NCBI GenBank assembly: GCA_020428185.1
Contig: JAGQNH010000081.1
Location: 1,368-8,661 of the forward strand
Direction of reading: 5' to 3'
Length of the DNA stretch: 7,294 nt
Source of the DNA: Candidatus Saccharimonadota bacterium
GTDB taxonomy: Bacteria; Patescibacteriota; Saccharimonadia; Saccharimonadales; Saccharimonadaceae
Each line of letters opens with the position of its first letter. Position 1 is the first letter of the stretch. The notes beneath the pieces were generated by a model, which saw only the letters and a list, made by a program, of their open reading frames with translations, did not search any database and had not been told where the DNA came from. Positions 1-5,058 of the stretch are shown piece after piece. Made by a program: the position numbers and the translations under genes.

Positions 1-2010
1 GGCTACGCAGACATTGAGGTGAATTACAAGGCAGAGAAGGGGACACTATGGAAAATCGCCTATCCTGTCATTGATCATATCGCTGAAATAATTGTTGCAA
101 CAACACGTCCCGAAACACTTCTTGGCGATACAGCAATCGCCGTACACCCAGAAGATGATCGCTACAAACACCTCATCGGCTCACGCGTTGTCGTTCCTTT
201 TACGCAACGAGAGATTCCTGTTATCGCGGATGAGCATGTCGATCCACAGTTTGGCACCGGAGCAGTAAAAGTAACCCCAGCTCATGATCCGAATGACTTC
301 GAAATTGGTATCCGCCATAACCTGCCACGCATTCAAGTGATTGATTACGATGGAAAAATGATCAACGTACCCGCAGAGTTCAATGGACTCGACGTCGATG
401 CTGCCCGAAAACGAGTACTCGAGCAGCTTAAGGTAGACGAACTCCTAAGGGGTCAAGATGAAATAGAACACTCCGTAGGCTACGACTACAAGAGCGGCAT
501 CCCGATTCAGCCGCTTATTAAAGAACAATGGTTCATCAAGATGAAGCCCCTTGCTGATCGAGCAATCGAGGCGCTTAAAGCAAATGAGATTTCTTTTTAT
601 CCTGCAAGTAAGAAAACTGCTCTCATCAATTATCTCGAAAACATCAAGGATTGGAATCTAAGTCGTCAGATACCGTGGGGGATTCCGATACCAGCCTTTC
701 AAAGCACATCAGACAAAAATGATTGGATATTCGACGAACGAGTAGACCAAAAGACTATCGTTGTCAATGGTACAACATACGAACGAGAAGAAGACACTTT
801 TGACACGTGGTTTAGTAGTGGTCAGTGGCCATTTATTACGACAGATTTTCTCGACGGAGATGACCTAGCACGTTTTTATCCGCTCAATGTCATGGAGACT
901 GGTTACGATATCCTATATCCATGGGTGGGGCGAATGATAATGCTCGGTCTCTACGCAACTAATCAAATTCCGTTCAAGGAAGTATACCTTCACGGCCTTG
1001 TCCTCGATGAAAATGGTCAAAAAATGAGCAAAAGCAAGGGCAACGTCGTCAACCCGATCGATATGGTCAACGAATACGGCTCGGATGCTCTTCGCCTCGG
1101 CCTTATCGCAAGTCGCAGTGCGGGCCAAAACCAAGCCTTCGGCGTCGATAGGGTAGTGACCGGTCGCAACTTCTGTAACAAACTTTGGAACATAGCTCGA
1201 TACATCGAAAGTACACTTCCTGATGATTTCGAGACGAAAAAACGCACCCTCGTCACACCAGCAGATCACTGGATTGTTCGTCAGCTCAATACTGCAGCCA
1301 AGACTATCTCAGAGCAAATAGAAAACTACCGCTTCGCAGAGGCAAGAGAAACCGTATACCGAGTCATTTGGAATGACGTCGCAGATTGGTATATCGAGGC
1401 GAGCAAGAAGAGTCAAAACGAGCAACTACTTGCATGGGTGCTAGATACAGTCCTAAAACTCGCTCATCCATTTGCACCTTTTGTCACTGAGGCCATATGG
1501 CAAACACTCTCATGGCACGATGATCTTTTGATCACCAGCCATTGGCCCAAAAAAGCCAAGCTAGACGAAGAAATCGCGGACGAGTTTGATCAAATCCAAT
1601 CTCTTGTAGTGGAGGCTCGATACGTCCTCAGCGAGCTTCCCGCAGGCAAAAAGTACACGCTCGTCTATCACAAAGATAAGCTTATCAAAAGCAATGAGAC
1701 CACAATTGCATGGCTCGCTCGCCTAAAGGCCGTAGAGCATACGACCACTCCAAAAGGCCTACGTCTTGCCGTTGCAGATAGGGAAGCGTGGCTTGAATTA
1801 GATGAAGATACACTCTACGAGCACCAAACCCGACTCGAATCACGGCTTGTTGACACGAGAGAACATGAAAAAATGCTCAAGACCCGCCTAGACAATCCTC
1901 GCTATGTCGACCAAGCGCCAAAGCATCTAGTCGATGAAACACGTGCTCAACTACAAGAAAAACAAGCGCTTATCGAACGGCTGGAGCGCGAAATCAATGT
2001 CTTAAAGTAG
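1..2010 (+). CDS. valS: Valyl-tRNA synthetase, 5'-truncated by window edge
   Basis: Class I aminoacyl-tRNA synthetase that charges tRNA-Val with valine and hydrolyses mischarged Thr-tRNA-Val; cytoplasmic. The frame is open to base 1 (it reads GYADIEVNYK before the first possible start, a GTG at 19), so the N-terminus with the HIGH motif lies outside; roughly 200 residues are missing compared with a usual 870-950. Seen in order: the CP1 editing domain with TTRPETLLGDTA (from about base 100) and GTGAVKVTPAHDPNDFEIG; the return to the catalytic core (NLSRQIPWGIPIPAF, DTWFSSGQWPF); KMSKS at 1021-1035; the helical anticodon-binding domain (WNDVADWYIEASK, HPFAPFVTEAIW); and a charged C-terminal coiled-coil arm ending at TAG 2008-2010, as in the Val_tRNA-synt_C family. 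The usual DWCISRQLWWG is DWNLSRQIPWG here, without the cysteine. The gene converges on the small membrane-protein gene with 4 bases between stops, and no terminator hairpin was found at its end. Confidence 0.97.
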   Translation, partial: GYADIEVNYKAEKGTLWKIAYPVIDHIAEIIVATTRPETLLGDTAIAVHPEDDRYKHLIGSRVVVPFTQREIPVIADEHVDPQFGTGAVKVTPAHDPNDFEIGIRHNLPRIQVIDYDGKMINVPAEFNGLDVDAARKRVLEQLKVDELLRGQDEIEHSVGYDYKSGIPIQPLIKEQWFIKMKPLADRAIEALKANEISFYPASKKTALINYLENIKDWNLSRQIPWGIPIPAFQSTSDKNDWIFDERVDQKTIVVNGTTYEREEDTFDTWFSSGQWPFITTDFLDGDDLARFYPLNVMETGYDILYPWVGRMIMLGLYATNQIPFKEVYLHGLVLDENGQKMSKSKGNVVNPIDMVNEYGSDALRLGLIASRSAGQNQAFGVDRVVTGRNFCNKLWNIARYIESTLPDDFETKKRTLVTPADHWIVRQLNTAAKTISEQIENYRFAEARETVYRVIWNDVADWYIEASKKSQNEQLLAWVLDTVLKLAHPFAPFVTEAIWQTLSWHDDLLITSHWPKKAKLDEEIADEFDQIQSLVVEARYVLSELPAGKKYTLVYHKDKLIKSNETTIAWLARLKAVEHTTTPKGLRLAVADREAWLELDEDTLYEHQTRLESRLVDTREHEKMLKTRLDNPRYVDQAPKHLVDETRAQLQEKQALIERLEREINVLK

Positions 2011-2014
2011 CTTC

Positions 2015-2344
2015 TTATACGTTTGGCCATACGACACCAGCACTGCTCAAAAACGGATTGTTACGGGCTGTGTACTTTGGCATCAAATACTTTCGGTGAT
2101 CATCACGAGCTTGGGCACGTGGCATGCCGCTAAAATGTTGGGCAACAGAAACACGCTCTACGTGCGTATGTGCACTATCACTTGAGTCAATTGCATGGTG
2201 GAGGCCCGCTCCTACAGTTACCGCAATAACCGGTACCGCCAATGCGACAGCTTCGTCGAATTTCGTATCGTGCAGTAGAATACCCAATGATGTAACTAGT
2301 GCAAAACCGATAACAATTTTTTCAAATAGTGGTGTATCTGACAT
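2015..2344 (-). CDS. Small two-helix membrane protein, unknown function
   Basis: A 109-residue protein that I do not recognise. It has two predicted membrane helices (about residues 9-24 and 31-48) separated by a short polar turn (HDTKFDE), forming a hairpin. A polar tail of about 60 residues follows, rich in histidine (H49, H50, H59, H61, H70, H83) and ending in PFLSSAGVVWPNV. The start is the ATG at 2344, the first one downstream of a near-consensus promoter at 2375-2403. The leader is A-rich with no Shine-Dalgarno. The minus frame is preferred over an 85-codon plus-strand frame covering much of the same bases because of this promoter and the coherent membrane topology. It lies downstream of HIT-rlmH on the same strand (93-base gap), so read-through from that operon is possible, but its own promoter suggests independent control. 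The histidines might bind metal; that is speculation. Confidence 0.75.
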   Translation of the reverse strand: MSDTPLFEKIVIGFALVTSLGILLHDTKFDEAVALAVPVIAVTVGAGLHHAIDSSDSAHTHVERVSVAQHFSGMPRAQARDDHRKYLMPKYTARNNPFLSSAGVVWPNV

Positions 2345-2374
2345 GTTTGTTTTATTTATCTTGTTTACAATACA

Positions 2375-2403
2375 AGATTAGCATAAGTTGTATTTTTTGT
2401 CAA
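2375..2403 (-). promoter_or_regulatory. Sigma70-type promoter of the two-helix membrane protein gene
   Basis: On the minus strand there is a perfect -35 TTGACA (2398-2403), a 17-base spacer, and a -10 TAATCT (2375-2380) preceded by TGC, i.e. an extended -10. Transcription would begin near 2368, giving a 5' leader of about 23 bases. A short inverted repeat, CTTGT/ACAAG with a 7-base spacer at 2360-2376, overlaps the predicted start site. Confidence 0.7.
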
Positions 2404-2437
2404 TTAGCTGTCCCGATAGAAAAATTCTGTGCGAGGT

Positions 2438-2893
2438 TTAGCTATGATGATACGGATGGCCGGCGGTGATTTGCTGTGCACGATATATCTGTTCGATCAG
2501 TATCAGCCGAACAAGCTGATGAGGAAAGACAAGAGGCGAGAGTGACCAGATAACATCCGCACGCTGGTGCAAACGATCATCCACTCCGTATGCACCGCCA
2601 ATAACAATATAAATTGGTCGAGATGTCGTAAAAATCGAATCAAAAAGCCTTGCCGCTCGAGGCGAATCAAATTCATCACCACGCTCATCCATAAGTACGA
2701 CAAAAGCAGTAGCGTCTATACGCGAAAGTATGCGCTCAGACTCTTCCTGACGAGCCGCAGCATCATCCAATGCGCTATGTGGCAACAGCAGCCATGTCAC
2801 ATCAAAAGGCTTCTTTAAACGCTTCTCAAAACGTTCGACACCCGCCTCTATCCACGACTCGTGCTTTTTGCCAATCGAAATAACTGTGATCAT
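2438..2893 (-). CDS. rlmH: 23S rRNA (pseudouridine-1915-N3)-methyltransferase RlmH
   Basis: SPOUT-class, SAM-dependent methyltransferase that in characterised members methylates N3 of pseudouridine 1915 in helix 69 of 23S rRNA on assembled 70S ribosomes. The 151 residues match the family's usual ~155. Visible family marks: the N-terminal MITVISIGK strand; LMDERGDEFDS (67-77), the LDERG-like segment; the SAM-binding knot loop VIGGAYG (97-103); LSPLVFPHQLVRLILIEQIYRA (from 118), the knot and dimer helix; and a C-terminal GHPYHHS, the HPYHK/R-like tail needed for activity. The start ATG (2891-2893) overlaps the HIT stop codon in the sequence ATGA, and no Shine-Dalgarno precedes it, so translation is probably coupled to the upstream HIT gene. 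The ribosomal target fits the housekeeping context. I see no terminator after the stop. Confidence 0.95.
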   Translation of the reverse strand: MITVISIGKKHESWIEAGVERFEKRLKKPFDVTWLLLPHSALDDAAARQEESERILSRIDATAFVVLMDERGDEFDSPRAARLFDSIFTTSRPIYIVIGGAYGVDDRLHQRADVIWSLSPLVFPHQLVRLILIEQIYRAQQITAGHPYHHS

Positions 2894-3294
2894 GATATTC
2901 GGAGTTTACTAGCAATTGTTGCAAGTGCGGCAAAATCAGGCTCTTGTGCCATTTTTTCTTCCATATGTTCAGTATGCTGCGTATGGTTTTGAGGGTCGTA
3001 TGGAATAACATGTATGTGGGCGTGCGGAACATCAACCCCAATTACTTTGAAAATTACCCGACGACCAAGTGTATCCTCGTAATGTCGAGCGATACGCTTC
3101 GCGACACTCCAAAGGTGAGTATAATCATCATCGTCTAGATCGTAGATACGGTCTATCTGTTTTTTGGGGACGATCAACGTGTGTCCTTCTTCATCTGGGT
3201 ATATGTCGAGAAAAGCTAGCGTGTGCTCATCCTCGTAAATCTTTTCGGCCGGAATCTCTCCCTTGATAATTTTTGTGAAAATCGAATCTTGCAT
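2890..3294 (-). CDS. HIT-family nucleotide hydrolase/transferase
   Basis: Histidine-triad protein, a family of small homodimeric cytoplasmic enzymes that act on nucleoside phosphoramidates, dinucleoside polyphosphates or related nucleotides; the substrate here cannot be read from the sequence. At 134 residues it has the usual Hint-like size. Visible: an N-terminal SIFTKIIKGEIPAEKIYED segment; FLDIYPDEEGHTLIVPK (28-44); and the catalytic triad in VPHAHIHVIP, with H91, H93 and H95, H95 being the expected nucleophile position by family analogy. The CxxC-like CIFC start common in zinc-binding members is DSIFTK here, so that N-terminal zinc site is absent. A histidine-rich patch HTQHTEH (104-110) follows the triad. 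The ATG at 3294 lies only 7 bases after a TATAAT, implying a leaderless transcript. It is the first gene of an operon with rlmH (4-base overlap). Confidence 0.93.
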   Translation of the reverse strand: MQDSIFTKIIKGEIPAEKIYEDEHTLAFLDIYPDEEGHTLIVPKKQIDRIYDLDDDDYTHLWSVAKRIARHYEDTLGRRVIFKVIGVDVPHAHIHVIPYDPQNHTQHTEHMEEKMAQEPDFAALATIASKLRIS

Positions 3295-3301
3295 ACTATA
3301 T

Positions 3302-3307
3302 ATTATA
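3302..3307 (-). promoter_or_regulatory. -10 box of the HIT-rlmH operon (predicted leaderless)
   Basis: A perfect TATAAT on the minus strand whose last base is separated from the HIT ATG by 7 bases. Transcription would therefore begin at or within a base or two of the A of ATG, leaving no room for a ribosome binding site. No convincing -35 hexamer sits 16-18 bases upstream; a TTGCAT at 3337-3342 is too far away (29-base spacer). Confidence 0.6.
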
Positions 3308-3363
3308 GGCCATCGTATCTATCGCAGTATATTTTAATGCAATATTCGAATATATCATGTTTA

Positions 3364-3372
3364 TGCTATGAT
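3364..3372 (+). promoter_or_regulatory. Extended -10 promoter of the 87-residue gene
   Basis: TGCTATGAT (TG at 3364-3365, hexamer TATGAT 3367-3372) is a good extended -10. The -35 region is weak (TTCGAA-like, 3345-3350). Transcription would start near 3379, about 30 bases before the ATG at 3409. This rules against the upstream in-frame ATGs at 3223 and 3337, which lie before the promoter. Confidence 0.5.
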
Positions 3373-3408
3373 TATGCACACGATTCAATTCGTGCTAACG
3401 ACACAGCA

Positions 3409-3672
3409 ATGCCAGAGAAGCATATCAATTACAGGGAACTTACTCGAGAAAAAAAACTCGAGGTACTAGAAAGCCTTGCCGCCTTGGCAGTCACCGTCGT
3501 ACGGCGACTACCAGATATTCTAGATAGGACGCTACTGCAATACATGGAGGTTCGGCACGAGTACGGCTACGTTGCGCTCCTTGGATTACAACGAGCAATC
3601 AAAAACGGCCACATTGTTACTCGTGATGATGGGTACCATACTCTTCTGAACATCCGCCATGAGGATGAATAG
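3409..3672 (+). CDS. Hypothetical small charged protein (87 residues)
   Basis: I do not recognise this protein. The frame is open further upstream (in-frame ATGs at 3223 and 3337), but those starts would overlap the HIT gene or its promoter region and encode an unlikely leader; the ATG at 3409 fits the extended -10 promoter and begins MPEKHINYRELTREKK. The protein is soluble-looking: a basic/acidic N-terminus, a moderately hydrophobic helix (about 19-35, LESLAALAVTVVRRL), a second helical stretch with aromatic residues (about 42-66, YMEVRHEYGYVALLGLQ), and a polar C-terminus GYHTLLNIRHEDE. There is no signal peptide, convincing membrane helix or cysteine. No Shine-Dalgarno precedes it. It is transcribed away from HIT and lies 76 bases before tRNA-Ser. 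A helical DNA-binding or adaptor protein would be possible, but nothing proves it. Confidence 0.65.
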   Translation: MPEKHINYRELTREKKLEVLESLAALAVTVVRRLPDILDRTLLQYMEVRHEYGYVALLGLQRAIKNGHIVTRDDGYHTLLNIRHEDE

Positions 3673-3695
3673 AGTAGTAAAACAACTTTCATATC

Positions 3696-3704
3696 TGTTA
3701 AAAT
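3696..3704 (+). promoter_or_regulatory. Extended -10 promoter upstream of tRNA-Ser
   Basis: TGTTAAAAT (TG at 3696-3697, hexamer TAAAAT 3699-3704) lies 44 bases before the tRNA. The start would be near 3711, giving a 5' pre-tRNA leader of about 38 bases for RNase P to remove. No clear -35 box is seen. Confidence 0.45.
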
Positions 3705-3748
3705 ACAAGTGAAGCAAAGTTTTACACCTTTGTACCACAACAGATCAT

Positions 3749-3836
3749 GGAGAGATGCAGGAGTGGTTGAACTGGCCGCTCTCGAAAAGCGGTATGGGGC
3801 AACTCATCGAGGGTTCGAATCCCTCTCTCTCCGCCA
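3749..3836 (+). tRNA. tRNA-Ser(CGA) with encoded CCA
   Basis: A class II tRNA that folds fully by hand. Acceptor stem GGAGAGA (3749-3755) pairs with TCTCTCC (3826-3832), followed by discriminator G and an encoded CCA (3834-3836). The D stem is CAG/CTG (3758-3760 with 3772-3774). The anticodon stem CCGCT/AGCGG (3776-3780, 3788-3792) encloses the loop CTCGAAA with anticodon CGA at 3783-3785, which reads the serine codon UCG. A long variable arm, ATGGG/CTCAT with one G-U pair, is the mark of serine-type tRNAs. The T arm is GAGGG-TTCGAAT-CCCTC (3809-3825). The discriminator G and long variable arm agree with serine identity. Confidence 0.98.
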
Positions 3837-3844
3837 GGAGAAAT

Positions 3845-3879
3845 GAGCTCATCCTTTACGGATGGGCTCGTTTCTTTTC
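3845..3879 (+). terminator. Intrinsic terminator after tRNA-Ser
   Basis: GAGCTCATCC (3845-3854) pairs with GGATGGGCTC (3860-3869) in a 10-bp stem with one G-U pair and a 5-base TTTAC loop. It is followed by GTTTCTTTT (3870-3878) as the U-rich tail. It starts 8 bases after the tRNA CCA end. Read on the minus strand the stem is followed only by ATTTCT, so it would be a poorer terminator for the convergent operon at 3909-7294, although it might still help. Confidence 0.88.
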
Positions 3880-3908
3880 ATAACTTCGATTGAGTGAATT
3901 CGCAAAGT

Positions 3909-5033
3909 TTATCTCTTAGGTAAATCAGCACACGTTTTTATGACTTCAGCCGAAAGTAGGTCCTTGTATTTTTCGTAGTTATAGCAAGCACCGTATTTCA
4001 TCATGTCGCGCACATCGGCTAGATGATCAAAGTCGTATTCAAAATGTGGATACTTCGATACTGCATCATTCGAGAGGATATCTGTTGTTTCTTTCGGAAT
4101 AGTAATATCTGCATTGTCGGTAGGTGACAAACTAACGCTATAGCTCACAACTCCCGGAACATTAAACACAATAGACGAGACTAGATTTTTTTCAGTGTTT
4201 ACCTTTACGGTAACTGTCAACTTCTTAAGCGCCTTGATTGCATTTTGGTCCGTAAATGAATATGCCAATGGATCACACTTACTTATGCGATCGTATAGCT
4301 TACTTTTTCTGTACAACCGCGCGAGACTAATCTGCTCACCCGAGGCAGGAGTGATCATATACATGTTTTCATTTTTTGCCGAATTCGTCTTCTTGACGTC
4401 CAGAGAATCCGAGTACAAAGCAAGGAGCTTCTGCACGTACTGAGGGGAGGCGACTGACTCATATATATTTTTTGGCATACAACCCTGTACGCCAGTATTT
4501 GAGAAAGTCCCTCTAAGTAATGAGTCTGGGTATTTCGACCAGACATTATTAAACGCCTTATTGTTATTGTCGACAATTTTTTGCGTCATCTTATTCAATG
4601 CATCTGTTGTGCCGAATGTACTGTCAGATGTAAGCTGCGTATCGTATGAACGAATATTTACATATGTATCACTATCGTGAGTTCCGTCTACAATCCAATC
4701 ACTCTTTACCTTCAAGATAACTCCTGTAGAATGCGTCACTGTAGAGTTCGCGGATAATGCAACCCCCGCATCTTTCTTGTAAACTCCCTCAAGTGAAAGA
4801 TTCTGAGCATACGGACTTTCCTGAGTTTTTTGACTGACATACTCTGACGTAAATGCAATCTTCGGCAATGCCAGTGTATTCTTCACGCTAGACAGGAGCA
4901 TACTATAATCATTATTCTTCGACAAAAATTGCACACCGTATAATACACAAGCCAAAAACAAGATCACGACAACAGCAACAGCAGACATACCAGTCTTGGT
5001 GTGTATCTTTTGCTGCAGCCATTCACTATTCAT
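3909..5033 (-). CDS. Membrane-anchored extracytoplasmic protein, unknown function
   Basis: A 374-residue protein with a cytoplasmic N-tail of about 16 residues (MNSEWLQQKIHTKTGM), one hydrophobic helix (about 17-37) and a large outside domain, i.e. a signal-anchor topology. The outside part holds four cysteines (C185, C253, C350, C368), enough for two disulfides. It is rich in Ser, Thr, Lys and Asp and in alternating beta-type segments. The run LTVTVKVNTEKNLVSSIVF (272-290), then a strand and ITIPKE (310-315), resembles the strand pattern of LolA/LppX-like lipid-binding half-barrels, but that is only an impression. The start ATG has a strong Shine-Dalgarno (AAGGAG, 5 bases away). It lies 25 bases after the secreted-protein gene on the same strand, so the two are probably co-transcribed and may act together at the cell surface. 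The specific function is not recognised. Confidence 0.85.
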   Translation of the reverse strand: MNSEWLQQKIHTKTGMSAVAVVVILFLACVLYGVQFLSKNNDYSMLLSSVKNTLALPKIAFTSEYVSQKTQESPYAQNLSLEGVYKKDAGVALSANSTVTHSTGVILKVKSDWIVDGTHDSDTYVNIRSYDTQLTSDSTFGTTDALNKMTQKIVDNNNKAFNNVWSKYPDSLLRGTFSNTGVQGCMPKNIYESVASPQYVQKLLALYSDSLDVKKTNSAKNENMYMITPASGEQISLARLYRKSKLYDRISKCDPLAYSFTDQNAIKALKKLTVTVKVNTEKNLVSSIVFNVPGVVSYSVSLSPTDNADITIPKETTDILSNDAVSKYPHFEYDFDHLADVRDMMKYGACYNYEKYKDLLSAEVIKTCADLPKR

Positions 5034-5038
5034 ATATA

Positions 5039-5044
5039 CTCCTT
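5039..5044 (-). promoter_or_regulatory. Strong Shine-Dalgarno for the membrane-anchored protein
   Basis: AAGGAG on the minus strand, 5 bases (TATAT) before the ATG at 5033. It fixes the start. It stands out because HIT, rlmH, the 87-residue gene and the two-helix membrane protein gene in this window have no such site. Confidence 0.85.
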
Positions 5045-5058
5045 ACATTCTCGCGCGC

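Noticed and set aside
913..1269. Minus-strand open frames inside valS, including 1017-1256
   Set aside because: They are shadows of a well-conserved synthetase and overlie its KMSKS region.
2124..2381. Plus-strand 85-codon frame opposite the two-helix membrane protein gene
   Set aside because: It starts inside the minus-strand gene and runs through that gene's promoter; the minus frame has a near-consensus promoter and coherent membrane topology.
3223..3408. N-terminal extension of the 87-residue protein to 149 or 111 residues
   Set aside because: The extension would overlap the HIT gene or its promoter, and the in-frame ATGs lie upstream of the extended -10 at 3364-3372.
3715..3732. CAAAG/CTTTG inverted repeat in the pre-tRNA leader as a terminator of the 87-residue gene
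   Set aside because: The stem is only 5 bp and no U tract follows, so it is likely chance.
3882..3911. Imperfect inverted repeat (AACTTCGATT...GAATTCGCAAAGTT) as a terminator for the minus-strand operon
   Set aside because: Pairing has bulges, it overlaps the stop codon, and no U tract follows on the minus strand.
4935..4960. Lipobox (FLAC) in the 374-residue protein
   Set aside because: Position -3 is Phe, not Leu/Val/Ile, and the cysteine is followed by further hydrophobic residues (VLYGVQFL), so it lies inside a membrane helix rather than at a lipoprotein cleavage site.
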